A stretch of DNA of 64,000 nt. Origin: Flavobacteriaceae bacterium R38. Lineage in GTDB: Bacteria; Bacteroidota; Bacteroidia; Flavobacteriales; Flavobacteriaceae. Below, in pieces: positions 42,646 to 51,205 of this stretch (position 1 is its first letter; each line of letters opens with the position of its first letter). Both the position numbers and the translations under genes were made by a program. The notes under the pieces are model-generated. The model was not told where the DNA came from and ran no database searches. It saw only the letters and a list, made by a program, of their open reading frames with translations. The DNA is taken from positions 558,001-622,000 of the forward strand of contig WXYP01000001.1 of NCBI GenBank assembly GCA_009901575.1, given 5' to 3'.

Positions 42646-43373
42646 ACACTATTGTAATTGTTGATGATGAACAAGCTGGCAGACAGCTAATCAAAGAATA
42701 TTTATCTGGTTACGATGAATTTCAAATCGTAGGGGAAGCCGAAAATGGTATTGAAGCTGTACAGCGTATTACCGAATTAAGCCCTGATTTGGTGTTTTTA
42801 GATATCCAGATGCCCGGATTTACAGGTTTTGAGGTACTTTCTAAATTAGAAGAAATTCCACAAATTATCTTTTCAACAGCTTATGATGAATATGCGCTTA
42901 AAGCTTTTGAAGTACATGCCTTAGACTTTCTTTTAAAACCTTACACTAAAGAACGTTTTGATAAAGCAATGCAGCGTATTTTAATTAGCCAGGATCAAAA
43001 CAATATGCTAAAACTGGTTGACAGTTTAATGGCTAAGAAACAAAATTATCAAACTCATATTCTTATTAAAAAACGCTCAAAACTTATTACAGTAGCAGTT
43101 GAAGATATTATTTGGATAGAAGCTTTTGGAGATTATGCTAAATTACATACTGTAAATGGAGATATTCATGTTAGTAATTTTGGAGTTACTACATTACAGG
43201 AAAAACTCAATCCTTCACTTTTTTTAAGAGTACATCGCTCATCTATCGTTAATATTTCACATATTTTAGAATTAGAAAAGCATGACAAAACCTATACGAT
43301 ACGAATGAAAAATCAAGATATAGTTAGGGTAAGCAGGAGTTATGCAAATGAGATTAAGAAGTTAGTTTTTTAA
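42642..43373 (+). CDS. LytTR-family response regulator
   Basis: 243 residues. The receiver domain (1-120) has DD at 8-9, phospho-acceptor Asp 54 in VFLDIQMPG, and STAYDEYALKAFEVHALDFL with K in LLKPYT. The LytTR DNA-binding domain (about 145-243) has VEDIIWIEAFGDYAKLHT and FLRVHRSSIVNISHI, the family signature. It controls unknown targets; none of the paired repeats characteristic of LytTR operators were recognised immediately around this operon. Confidence 0.95.
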   Translation: MNTIVIVDDEQAGRQLIKEYLSGYDEFQIVGEAENGIEAVQRITELSPDLVFLDIQMPGFTGFEVLSKLEEIPQIIFSTAYDEYALKAFEVHALDFLLKPYTKERFDKAMQRILISQDQNNMLKLVDSLMAKKQNYQTHILIKKRSKLITVAVEDIIWIEAFGDYAKLHTVNGDIHVSNFGVTTLQEKLNPSLFLRVHRSSIVNISHILELEKHDKTYTIRMKNQDIVRVSRSYANEIKKLVF

Positions 43374-43491
43374 TTCCCCTTTTTTGATTTTTTCTTGCTT
43401 TTGATGATTCGTATTTCAGAAGTAAAGTATGAAATGACTCTGATAACAGGGCCTAGAATGATGTGAAAATTAATTTACATGTTTTTATTCT

Positions 43492-43666
43492 CTAACCGAA
43501 AAACATGCTGATGTTTTTGTCAAAATACCAGAATCCCTGGTTGCTACATGCGTGTTTATATATCAGATGGGCCATCTTACAATTCCTTACAGGCTTCTTA
43601 CTAGTCCTTACTGCTATTGCCGGCAGTGTTTTACCGCAATACATTTGCACCGTAATGAACAAATAA
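43492..43666. other. GC-richer block open on both strands, coding status unclear
   Basis: In the 318-base gap before the next lipoprotein gene, the plus strand has a 53-residue frame (43505-43666) with a hydrophobic middle (ILQFLTGFLLVLTAIAG). The minus strand has a 50-residue frame (43492-43644) with GKTLPAIAVRTSKKPVRNCK and HACSNQGFWYFDKN. I counted 64 G+C of 162 bases, visibly more than the flanks. A strong promoter lies inside, so the plus frame may not be translated. Possibly part of a dispersed repeat. Confidence 0.35.
43617..43647 (+). promoter_or_regulatory. Predicted promoter of the lipoprotein gene at 43692
   Basis: TTG (43617-43619) and TACATTTG (43640-43647, exact TAnnTTTG) are spaced as in Bacteroidota promoters. 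Transcription would begin near 43655, leaving a leader of about 37 bases. Confidence 0.6.
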
Positions 43667-43691
43667 GAATTAATTTTTAAAACTCAAAAAA

Positions 43692-44201
43692 ATGAAGAAC
43701 ATCTCAAAATTAATCATGTTAACAGTAATGCTTACAAGTATGGTTTTCTTAACAAGCTGTAGTAGTGATGATGATGAAATAGTAATTGCGCAAAGTCAGT
43801 TTGCTTTTAATGGTCAGACTATAAGTACTCCGTCCGGGTACGACCTTTTTCAAGCTTCCACTTCAGAAATTGCATTTTTCACCAGAGGAATAAGTTATGA
43901 TATTGTAAAAAATGGCGGAAATGTAACCGGAAGTCTTGTACTTATCAATAAGGTACCTAGAGATGCTAATGGAAATATCATGACAGGAACTTATAATATC
44001 GGTGATGATGATGCTACAATTGTTATTAACGGAGATTTTAACTCAGAAGAAGATTTGAGAAATAAGTCGATAAGTGCAGAATCTGGTATAGCTGTCATTA
44101 GGAAATCAGAGAATGAATATACAATAGATTACAATTTAAACCTGGGAAATAACAGGAGTGCTATAGGAACATACATAGGTACCCTGGAATCAAGAAGATA
44201 A
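43692..44201 (+). CDS. Secreted lipoprotein of unknown function
   Basis: 169 residues. Lipobox VFLTSC, Cys at 23, followed by an acidic SSDDDE stretch that in Bacteroidota often directs lipoproteins to the surface. The rest is beta-strand rich with repeated Gly/Asn turns (SGSLVLINKVP-like and NGDFNSEEDLRNKS). I do not recognise a named family. A good promoter precedes it and a strong terminator follows, so it is a single-gene unit. Confidence 0.75.
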   Translation: MKNISKLIMLTVMLTSMVFLTSCSSDDDEIVIAQSQFAFNGQTISTPSGYDLFQASTSEIAFFTRGISYDIVKNGGNVTGSLVLINKVPRDANGNIMTGTYNIGDDDATIVINGDFNSEEDLRNKSISAESGIAVIRKSENEYTIDYNLNLGNNRSAIGTYIGTLESRR

Positions 44202-44239
44202 TGATTGTTGGTTGGTAGTTATTTAGTTAATCGACGAAG

Positions 44240-44274
44240 AGACCCTTCCTGGTTGTTGGGTAAGGGTCTTTTTT
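44240..44274 (+). terminator. Intrinsic terminator after the lipoprotein gene
   Basis: AGACCCTT (44240-44247) pairs exactly with AAGGGTCT (44262-44269), followed by a T-run. Confidence 0.88.
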
Positions 44275-44306
44275 AATACAAGAAGATAAGAATAACAAAA
44301 CCGATA

Positions 44307-44495
44307 GTGTCTTCAGATGAAGACAGGATGAGGGTATTTATGTTGAATGCATGTAATAATGCTGATGAAGATTTAACATCATTTGAAGATTTAACATCAT
44401 TCTTTAAAAAATGGAGGTTGAAATTTAACAATGCAGCATCGGTTTATGAAGAGATTAAAAACAACTACAAAATAAATAAACAAACCAATAATTAA
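44307..44495 (+). CDS. Small ORF of doubtful coding status
   Basis: 62 residues if started at the GTG (44307); ATG codons at residues 8 and 12 give shorter forms. It carries an 18-base near-perfect tandem duplication (44367-44402) that translates as two copies of EDLTSF. The C-terminal half (FFKKWRLKFNNAASVYEEIK) looks like a helix. The stop is four bases before the META lipoprotein ATG, which suits an upstream reading frame in the same transcript. No family recognised. Confidence 0.3.
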   Translation: MSSDEDRMRVFMLNACNNADEDLTSFEDLTSFFKKWRLKFNNAASVYEEIKNNYKINKQTNN

Positions 44496-44499
44496 AGGA

Positions 44500-44937
44500 A
44501 TGATGAAAAAGGCAATCAACCTTATTCTATTAGTTATACTGGCTCATTTTACCAGTTGCAGTTTGAATGATAATGAAAGTATAGATGTAGATCTGAAAAA
44601 TTCAGAATGGAACTTTGTAGCGTTTAACCTGGGAGATGAATGGACAGAACGTCTTGAAGATACAACTGTAACTCTACGTTTTAATTCCAATAATACCATA
44701 GAAGGAGAAGCAGGTTGTAATTCGTTCTCGGGAGCATACATCTCAAGTGGGAATTCCATCAGGTTTAATATAACCGGAGCGACATTAATAAATTGTGAAG
44801 ATGAAATTAACAACCAGGAAACCGAATATCTCAATGGTATACGAAGGGCTAGAGTAGTAGCTATAGATCAAAATAATCTGGAGTTACGTATCACCAGAAA
44901 TACTTCACTGGTTTTTAGAAGAATGTTAGAAAATTAA
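44500..44937 (+). CDS. META-domain lipoprotein (HslJ-like)
   Basis: 145 residues from the first of two adjacent ATG codons. Lipobox FTSC, Cys at about 21. The META domain is clear: SEWNFVAFNLGDEW, LRFNSNNTIEGEAGCNSFSG (the GxxGCNxxxG signature), and the conserved late Cys in LINCEDE. In HslJ-type proteins this domain is associated with envelope stress or adhesion; no activity is defined. Neighbours with similar domain at 45032; each has its own terminator. Confidence 0.88.
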   Translation: MMKKAINLILLVILAHFTSCSLNDNESIDVDLKNSEWNFVAFNLGDEWTERLEDTTVTLRFNSNNTIEGEAGCNSFSGAYISSGNSIRFNITGATLINCEDEINNQETEYLNGIRRARVVAIDQNNLELRITRNTSLVFRRMLEN

Positions 44938-44965
44938 AAAGGGAAATTAATTTGATTTAGTCAGG

Positions 44966-45012
44966 AAAAAGGGTACTGCCAGGTCTTTATCTGACGGGCC
45001 CTTTTCTTTTTA
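44966..45012 (+). terminator. Intrinsic terminator between META genes
   Basis: AAAAGGG (44967-44973) pairs with CCCTTTT (44999-45005), with further partial pairing inside the loop, followed by T-rich sequence. Confidence 0.7.
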
Positions 45013-45031
45013 AGAATTTAAAATTTATAAA

Positions 45032-45739
45032 ATGGTAAAGAAAATTTATTGTATAGTAGTGTTATCTTGTGTATTACTGTCTTGTGAAGTTAACAAACAG
45101 CCTGTTAATAAAGATACTTTAACAGGAAGTGGTTGGCGTCTGATAGAAATTGTTACAGATAACAATAGTATGTATATCGATCAAAATATGTTTTTGAATA
45201 TTGATTTTACTTCAGAGAAAATTAGTGGGATGTCTGCCTGTAATACCTTTTTTGGTAGCTATAAGCTAAAAAAAGATAACGAAATCGAAATGGACGTTAA
45301 GGGGACTACTCTGATGGTTTGTGAAGACAATGTTCAGAAATACGAAGATATATTTATTAACGAAATTGAAAAGATTCGACATCTAACTATTGATGAAAAT
45401 ACACTATACTTACATAAAGATACCGAAAATTACCTGGTATTTCATCGCTTTCAAAAAATAGATAATAATGGTTTGATAGGAGATTCTTTTACAAAAACAA
45501 TATGGGTAGCTTCAGAAACCAAAGAATGCGAAGGAGTAGGATTACAGCAATGCCTTCTGGTTAAAGATGATAAAAATAAAGAGTGGGAATTGTTCTATGA
45601 TGTTATTGATGGCTTTAATTGGGAGAAGGGCTATGAATACGAATTGATAATTGAAGAATCGGTTATTGATAATCCACCTGCTGACGGATCATCCTTAAGA
45701 TGGAAATTAATAACAATTGTAGAGAAACATAGAAAATGA
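45032..45739 (+). CDS. META-DUF4377 lipoprotein
   Basis: 235 residues. Lipobox VLLSC, Cys at 18. A META domain at about 30-145 has SGWRLIEIV and ISGMSACNTFFGSY. The C-terminal 85 residues have the DUF4377 pattern: IWVASETKECEGVGLQQCLL, then WELFYDVIDGFNWEKGYEYE and NPPADGSSLRWKL, with the Cys pair (about 170 and 178). Some DUF4377 proteins are fused this way in Bacteroidota. The domain combination suggests an envelope role, but no mechanism is known. Confidence 0.88.
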   Translation: MVKKIYCIVVLSCVLLSCEVNKQPVNKDTLTGSGWRLIEIVTDNNSMYIDQNMFLNIDFTSEKISGMSACNTFFGSYKLKKDNEIEMDVKGTTLMVCEDNVQKYEDIFINEIEKIRHLTIDENTLYLHKDTENYLVFHRFQKIDNNGLIGDSFTKTIWVASETKECEGVGLQQCLLVKDDKNKEWELFYDVIDGFNWEKGYEYELIIEESVIDNPPADGSSLRWKLITIVEKHRK

Positions 45740-45786
45740 TCTTCTTGGATTATAATCAATTTTAAAAAGTATCTTAACAATTACAT

Positions 45787-46122
45787 TTAATCGATCCCTG
45801 TAATTACAGATTCTATATGAGTGATTTTGTTATTTTCTACTTTAATATGTTCAGACACTCGCATTTTTTGATTTGTTGCAGTATTAATTCCTTCATAAAG
45901 AATGGCTGCTTGAGTATCATTGTATATTGAAGATATCAATACAACATCTTTCCAGGGAACTGAATTTGTTGTTATAAATTGCATAAAATCATCTCTATTA
46001 TTGAATTGAAAAATCCCGGCATCTATTTTTACATGTATATATAAACAATCATACATTTTTTCAAAATCGACCGGTTCTTGCCAGGATTGAAAATATCTTA
46101 AAACTAAGCTTTGATTATTCAT
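45787..46122 (-). CDS. NTF2/SnoaL-like cytoplasmic protein
   Basis: 111 residues without a signal peptide. A helix-rich start (VLRYFQSWQEPVDFEKMYDC) is followed by beta strands (HVKIDAGIFQFNNRDDF, VVLISSIYNDTQAAILYEG, EHIKVENNKITHIESV), giving the small NTF2-like cone. Typical of limonene-epoxide-hydrolase or ketosteroid-isomerase-like proteins with a small ligand. Function not assignable. Convergent with the META-DUF4377 gene. Confidence 0.7.
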   Translation of the reverse strand: MNNQSLVLRYFQSWQEPVDFEKMYDCLYIHVKIDAGIFQFNNRDDFMQFITTNSVPWKDVVLISSIYNDTQAAILYEGINTATNQKMRVSEHIKVENNKITHIESVITGID

Positions 46123-46152
46123 AATCTTTAAAATTAATATTGACTAATTATT

Positions 46153-46530
46153 TTACAGCTTCACTTTTCTTTTTTTGAGTATGTAATGAAAATAACTTAC
46201 TGCAGTTGGATCACAACAACCTAATGGAAATGCGTTGTCCAGTTCCCACCCATATTGATGGAAAAAATTTAAAGCATCTACTATTCCATTAAATGTTTTC
46301 TCGTTACCATTATCATCATATATAAATCCATTCCTAACTTTAGATTGCTTAGATATTTGGCCAAAATCAACAAAGATTTTATTTTGATATGGTTTTAATA
46401 TACTTCCTCTTGGACTAATATTAATTTTCATATATGGTACTTCAATATCTTTTAAAGGCACAGTGCCAATTTTTTGAGCGTATAAATTGATGCTTGAAAT
46501 TAACAGCAATATTTGAACGATTTTTTTCAT
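46153..46530 (-). CDS. Secreted protein of unknown function
   Basis: 125 residues. Signal peptide about 1-18 (ISSINLYAQ). The middle has VPYMKINISPRGSILKPYQN and FVDFGQISKQSKVRNGF; the C-terminal AFPLGCCDPTAVSYFHYILK with two adjacent Cys looks like a distinct element. I recognise no family. It lies 6 bases downstream of the alpha/beta hydrolase gene, so the two are co-transcribed. Confidence 0.6.
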   Translation of the reverse strand: MKKIVQILLLISSINLYAQKIGTVPLKDIEVPYMKINISPRGSILKPYQNKIFVDFGQISKQSKVRNGFIYDDNGNEKTFNGIVDALNFFHQYGWELDNAFPLGCCDPTAVSYFHYILKKRKVKL

Positions 46531-46536
46531 AGTTTT

Positions 46537-47628
46537 TTAATTTTCCGGTTCAATATTATTCATCATGTTATTTTTCCATGTTTTGATGGATTCTTGAGAA
46601 ATAGGCTTCAATTTTTTTGTAAATTTTAATACCTCATTAATGAATTTTTTAGGCTCATCTTTAAAAATTTGATGACCAGATTGTTCAAAAAATACAAAAC
46701 TGGCATTAGGATGATTAGCTTTAAATATTTTTGCTTTATCCGGGCCCCAGGTTAAATCATGTTTCCCTTCAAAAATTAAGGTAGGTATCGGGCAATTATT
46801 AAATGCCCCTTTAAAATTATACTGACTTAAATTTTTACTCATAATACTGTTGAAACCTCTGTCGTTAACCCATTCATACAAAGCACTTCGTATCATTTCT
46901 TCCTTAGTAGGTTTATAATAATTTTGACGTTTCCAATCTCCGTTTGCTGCCATATTGTATAAAAAAGCAGCCATACTCAATTTACCATTTTTTCTGTCTT
47001 GAATTGCTTTTTGGGTTACAACATCAAATTGATCTTTTTCTTTTTGACTAATAAATTTCTGTTGTTCACTTTTAAAATAATCACTTTTAAATACAGGGTG
47101 AGCACTGTTTAGTATTAAACCTAAAGTATTTTCCGGATATCTTAATGTGTAATATTGAGCTAAACCACCTCCATAAGAGTACCCGAAAACAATCCATTTA
47201 GAAAACCCTAGTGCCTTGCGAAGTGCATCTAAATCTTTTGTAGCTTGTTTGAAAGTATACCCGGCACCAGGATTAAACCCGGATAGCCCTGTGCCTCGTT
47301 GATCATAATAAATAATGGTATGTTTCTTTTTGAGTTTTGAAAACCATGGATGAAAATAATGATGCGTGCCACCAGGCCCTCCATTGATAAGAACAACAGG
47401 TGTGCCTTTGCCTTCTATTTCTACGTATAATTTTGTTCCCTCAATTTCAATATATCTTTTTTCTAGTTCCATAGCATCACATAATCTCGGTAAGTCTGGT
47501 ATGGTACTGTAAATAGTATCTTCCAGGTGAATAATACCATCAGAAGCCTTCTCCCGAATTTGTTTCTCTGTATTACAAGATTGAAAATACGTGATACTAA
47601 TACATATTAAGAAGAAATACTGTTTCAT
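46537..47628 (-). CDS. Proline-iminopeptidase-like alpha/beta hydrolase lipoprotein
   Basis: 363 residues. Lipobox TYFQSC, Cys at 18. INGGPGG (81-87) is the oxyanion loop typical of proline iminopeptidases (S33), YYDQRGTGLSG follows, and FGYSYGG has the nucleophile Ser at 151. FEGKHDLTWGP gives a candidate Asp, and EQSGHQIF the His. Probably cleaves N-terminal residues from small peptides at the envelope. Upstream of the small secreted protein. Confidence 0.88.
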   Translation of the reverse strand: MKQYFFLICISITYFQSCNTEKQIREKASDGIIHLEDTIYSTIPDLPRLCDAMELEKRYIEIEGTKLYVEIEGKGTPVVLINGGPGGTHHYFHPWFSKLKKKHTIIYYDQRGTGLSGFNPGAGYTFKQATKDLDALRKALGFSKWIVFGYSYGGGLAQYYTLRYPENTLGLILNSAHPVFKSDYFKSEQQKFISQKEKDQFDVVTQKAIQDRKNGKLSMAAFLYNMAANGDWKRQNYYKPTKEEMIRSALYEWVNDRGFNSIMSKNLSQYNFKGAFNNCPIPTLIFEGKHDLTWGPDKAKIFKANHPNASFVFFEQSGHQIFKDEPKKFINEVLKFTKKLKPISQESIKTWKNNMMNNIEPEN

Positions 47629-47721
47629 TTATAAATTGTTTTTTGATTGAATAATCTTTATAAGAAGTCTCTTCGTATAGGTTGAATGTTTACTATAAAG
47701 ATGACTAAACCTTTCAACTTG

Positions 47722-49101
47722 TTACAAGATGGTTTTTGTGACACTATCTTTTCCATTAACATAATCAGAAAATTTTAGCGGAATGAATTTGTCAAGATTT
47801 AGATTGTCTACTGCAACTCCATCAAAAATGGTAATCCAAAAACATTTATTCCAATCTTTACAGCCATTTTGCCAGTCGTGATAAGCTGTCCAAATACGTA
47901 ATGAAATTTTAGAATTAGGCAATTTCATAATACTTCCGCCATCAGCCCAAAATTGTAAATAGTCACCAACAGATTCTCCTATTATTTTTACTCGATCTCC
48001 CAAAGTATGTTTGGCAATAGCGGCTGTCATGATACCTGCTGAAAATGTACCGTTTCCTGTAATGATATAGAAGGGGCGATTTTTGTGTAATCTTCTGTCA
48101 ATTTTTTTGATAAAAGATCTTGCTATATTATAATCTCCTCCAGGGTTAAATCGTAAATCCAATATTGCAAAATCTAATGCTTTACTTCCGGGATTTTTCA
48201 AAATATTATCCAGATAAGAACTGATATTCAAATTTTCTGTATTGACATTTTCATTAAGTTTTACGTACAAACCATTTTTTATAAATTGGTGCCATACATT
48301 TTTTTCTATATGTTGGAAAGGAAGCGCTATTCTATCTTGAGTTATTAATGCTTGCCAATTATTTTTTAATGCTTGATTGGATATGTTTAACCAATATGGT
48401 GGCCAGTAACTGATACCTTCTTTGGCATCATTGGTAACCGAAATAGCTTGATTGATAATATCACCTTTGAAATCCAGGTATTCGATATTCAAAATACTAT
48501 TACTGGTACCTAACCCAATAGCGTTTAATAATTCTGGGGACATGAAGTATAATGGACTAAAAAATTTTAATCGGTTTTGATTGCCACCATACCAGGGTTT
48601 TAATTTGCTTAGAAGTTCTTCTGGAGTATATCCGTTAATTTTAAGGATTTTTTTACCTAGCAGGTTATTATATTCAAGTTTTGCTAAAATAACATACAGC
48701 CCTTCTTCAAACCAGTAAAATCGCAATGGTACAGCGTTGAGACGGCGCGCCCTGAGACTTGGATGTATATTAGTATGTGTATTATTTGCTATAGCCATAA
48801 TTTTAGCTATAACCATTTCAAATTCAGGTTTTGATAATGGAAGCACACTTTTTAAAGCTTTAATATGTTGGCGAAAAGCAGCTCTTTTTTCATCACTGTC
48901 AAAACTTTTATCATAGTCAATATAGAGCGATAAATAATCTAAATCTTGTTGTTGGGCCTCTTTTGTATTTACGACAACAGGAAACTCTTTTTTAGGCGCT
49001 TCAACCACAAACCGATTATAAAACAAGTAAAATATTATTCCTGAGATTACTATAAGTATTGTTAATAAAAAAAGAATACGTTTTAACCATTTTTTTATCA
49101 T
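47722..49101 (-). CDS. Membrane-anchored S41-family peptidase-like protein
   Basis: 459 residues. One N-terminal helix (about 8-28). The C-terminal S41 domain has DLRFNPGGDYNIARSF and ITGNGTFSAGIMTAAIAKH, where TFSAG is the position of the catalytic Ser in this family. EKNVWHQFIKNGL-type segments lie in the N-terminal part. Such tail-specific-protease relatives act in the periplasm on exposed C-terminal or unfolded segments. Substrate unknown; unlike CtpA, there is no recognisable PDZ domain. Confidence 0.82.
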   Translation of the reverse strand: MIKKWLKRILFLLTILIVISGIIFYLFYNRFVVEAPKKEFPVVVNTKEAQQQDLDYLSLYIDYDKSFDSDEKRAAFRQHIKALKSVLPLSKPEFEMVIAKIMAIANNTHTNIHPSLRARRLNAVPLRFYWFEEGLYVILAKLEYNNLLGKKILKINGYTPEELLSKLKPWYGGNQNRLKFFSPLYFMSPELLNAIGLGTSNSILNIEYLDFKGDIINQAISVTNDAKEGISYWPPYWLNISNQALKNNWQALITQDRIALPFQHIEKNVWHQFIKNGLYVKLNENVNTENLNISSYLDNILKNPGSKALDFAILDLRFNPGGDYNIARSFIKKIDRRLHKNRPFYIITGNGTFSAGIMTAAIAKHTLGDRVKIIGESVGDYLQFWADGGSIMKLPNSKISLRIWTAYHDWQNGCKDWNKCFWITIFDGVAVDNLNLDKFIPLKFSDYVNGKDSVTKTIL

Positions 49102-49333
49102 AATCTTTGATGTTTTATTTAATCTCTATGAATTTTGGTTATCGAGTCAATAGTTTTTAGACTATCTTTTTAATTAAAGATGTTGATTCATTTGAAATCA
49201 AAAAAATAATAGTGGTAGCTAGCTGTATAATGTGGTAAAAACCTTTATGGTTTGATGAATGGCAAGGTTAAATGCAATTCACCACAAATTATTTGATGTG
49301 GTTTTTAATTGAAAAATAGTAACTTAAGACCCA

Positions 49334-49359
49334 TAACGATAGGTTATTAGAAATCGTTA
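49334..49359. promoter_or_regulatory. Inverted TAACGAT/ATCGTTA pair upstream of a plus-strand gene
   Basis: TAACGAT (49334-49340) and ATCGTTA (49353-49359) are exact complements separated by 12 bases, 18 bases before the ATG at 49377. Could be an operator. The 12-base spacing is reminiscent of LytTR sites, but these halves are inverted, not direct. Confidence 0.3.
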
Positions 49360-49376
49360 CAGTTAATTAAAAAAAG

Positions 49377-50270
49377 ATGGACAAAACGATCTTGACAATA
49401 TTATTAATGATGTTTTCATTCTTTTCTAAAGGACAATCTGATCTGGAAGCTAAATTTTCAGAAGCGAACTCCGATATGAATTTGAGAAATATGTATCAAA
49501 GAATAATCTGGAAGATGCAACCGACAAATCAATATTTGTTTGATCAAATAAAAGGAGAAGTTCAATACACAGTCGAAGAAAACGGCTATGAGGTTATTGC
49601 AATACCTGAAATTTTAGGGACATTTAATCTTAACGACAAAACATTTTTATGGGCAGACAAAAACCCTTCAATTAATAAAAAACTAAATGACGAAGTAGAT
49701 TCGTTTAGAAAAAACTTACCAAAAACATATCAAAAAGATAAATTCAAATCTTCAACTGAATTTAATACAAATTTGCTATCCCTTTTTAGCTATCAATTAG
49801 ATGCAAATGGCTATGACTATCAACGTCAAGATAATACAATTATATATTATTCCCTATTAACTATCAAGGTATTCAAGAATGGAGATGAGGTTTTAATAAT
49901 TGAACCTAAAAATCATACTACTAAATTAGATATTCCTAAAAATATTGAATTGATAAAAAAATTTCACAAAGAAAAACTTGAAATCAATAAAAAGTATCAT
50001 GAGCAAAAAATAAGCTCAGGCAAAGCTTTTAAAAAAATAGAAAAGGTTCATTTAAAATATTGGCTTAATGAAGACCCGTATTTTTTTCCTTCATTGTCCT
50101 GGCCTTGTGATTTTGATGAAAAGTCAATACTTGAATGGAAAGAATTCAAAATTGATAACAATAGACTTTTTGTGATGTACACAACTAATTTAGGTTGGGC
50201 TTCTGAGTCTTACGCCTATGAAATTGATTTAAATGCTACCGGAGATAAAAGGATAATAAATGAATATTAA
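49377..50270 (+). CDS. Secreted protein of unknown function
   Basis: 297 residues. Signal peptide about 1-20 (MMFSFFSKGQ). The remainder is soluble, with Lys/Glu-rich helices (KKFHKEKLEINKKYHEQK) and beta-rich ends (NNRLFVMYTTNLGWASESYA). I recognise no family or catalytic motif. It stands alone on the plus strand amid minus-strand genes and ends in a strong bidirectional terminator. Confidence 0.7.
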   Translation: MDKTILTILLMMFSFFSKGQSDLEAKFSEANSDMNLRNMYQRIIWKMQPTNQYLFDQIKGEVQYTVEENGYEVIAIPEILGTFNLNDKTFLWADKNPSINKKLNDEVDSFRKNLPKTYQKDKFKSSTEFNTNLLSLFSYQLDANGYDYQRQDNTIIYYSLLTIKVFKNGDEVLIIEPKNHTTKLDIPKNIELIKKFHKEKLEINKKYHEQKISSGKAFKKIEKVHLKYWLNEDPYFFPSLSWPCDFDEKSILEWKEFKIDNNRLFVMYTTNLGWASESYAYEIDLNATGDKRIINEY

Positions 50271-50278
50271 AACTAATT

Positions 50279-50318
50279 AAAACAAAAGCTATGGCATTAG
50301 ATAGCTTTTGTTTTACGT
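50279..50318. terminator. Strong bidirectional terminator
   Basis: AAAACAAAAGCTAT (50279-50292) and ATAGCTTTTGTTTT (50301-50314) form a perfect 14-bp stem with an 8-base loop, and T or A runs lie on both sides. It separates the plus-strand gene ending at 50270 from the minus-strand gene ending at 50438. Confidence 0.92.
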
Positions 50319-50437
50319 TATCCTATGAAATGAGTTGGACCTCGTTACTGAGTTTTTTTGTGTTTTCTTCTGGAATAATTTCTTTGCATATATACATATC
50401 CATAAATCAGTTTTTCATTTTAAAATATTTTATACTA

Positions 50438-51091
50438 CTAGAGTTCCACCCCATAATATATAAACACGAGAGCAGCAGTATCAAAGAAACCATGAGCAGC
50501 GATGTTAAACCATAAATCATCCTTACGAATATGAAAAATGATAGCGTAAATCATGCCTAGAATACCAGTTATTATTTGACCGCTTATTCCTTGATATGCA
50601 TGACTGTATCCAAAAACAAGCCCAAATAGAAGAATGTTAATAACCAGACTTATTTTGCCAGAGCCAAAGAGTTTGGTAAATTGTCTCATTAAATATCCTC
50701 TAAAGACAATTTCTTCACCAAATGCAGCTGATATCCAAATAAAAACAAAAAAAGTTAATGTAGCAGGCAGGTTTCCGGTATAAGGTTCAAATACAGAAAA
50801 GTCCATAGGGTGCCCTGTAAGATAAGTAACGCTTGGTACTATTAAGTAGAAATAAGACAGAAAAAGAACTGTACCAAAAATAGGTGCTATAATTAATAAA
50901 CTTTTTACACGTATTCTTTTGCGTTGAAATCCTAAAGATTTAAAACAATCTCTTTTATATTCTATAACGCTTGCTGTTAATATTAATAAAGGCCCTAAGA
51001 TTACCTGAAAATAATCTGATAAGTATAGGATGCAGCAAAGAATAATGACAGTTATGGGTATTAATTTTGTAATTAAGAAGGTTTTATTCAT
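50438..51091 (-). CDS. CPBP-family intramembrane metalloprotease
   Basis: 217 residues with about seven membrane helices. FGEEIVFRGYLMRQ (EE at 126-127, Arg at 131) is the first motif of the CPBP/Abi family and NIAAHGFFDTAAL near residue 200 contains the second (His ... Asp). These are inner-membrane glutamyl/metal proteases related to Rce1; bacterial members include bacteriocin self-immunity proteins, but nothing beside this gene supports that role. It is probably monocistronic. Confidence 0.87.
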   Translation of the reverse strand: MNKTFLITKLIPITVIILCCILYLSDYFQVILGPLLILTASVIEYKRDCFKSLGFQRKRIRVKSLLIIAPIFGTVLFLSYFYLIVPSVTYLTGHPMDFSVFEPYTGNLPATLTFFVFIWISAAFGEEIVFRGYLMRQFTKLFGSGKISLVINILLFGLVFGYSHAYQGISGQIITGILGMIYAIIFHIRKDDLWFNIAAHGFFDTAALVFIYYGVEL

Positions 51092-51205
51092 TTTTTATCG
51101 TTTTTAATTTTAAGCGAAGTAAAAACGATAAAATCAGATAAACAGTGATATACAGCTCATTTTTGCTGAATGGTAGCAAAATAACAGCTGAATAATCATT
51201 ACATT

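Noticed and set aside
50291-50515. Plus-strand 74-residue frame between the terminator and the CPBP gene
   Set aside because: Starts inside a perfect terminator and overlaps the 3' end of the CPBP gene antisense.
50438-51091. CPBP protease as a bacteriocin immunity protein
   Set aside because: No bacteriocin precursor or transport gene beside it; the family is too broad for that reading.
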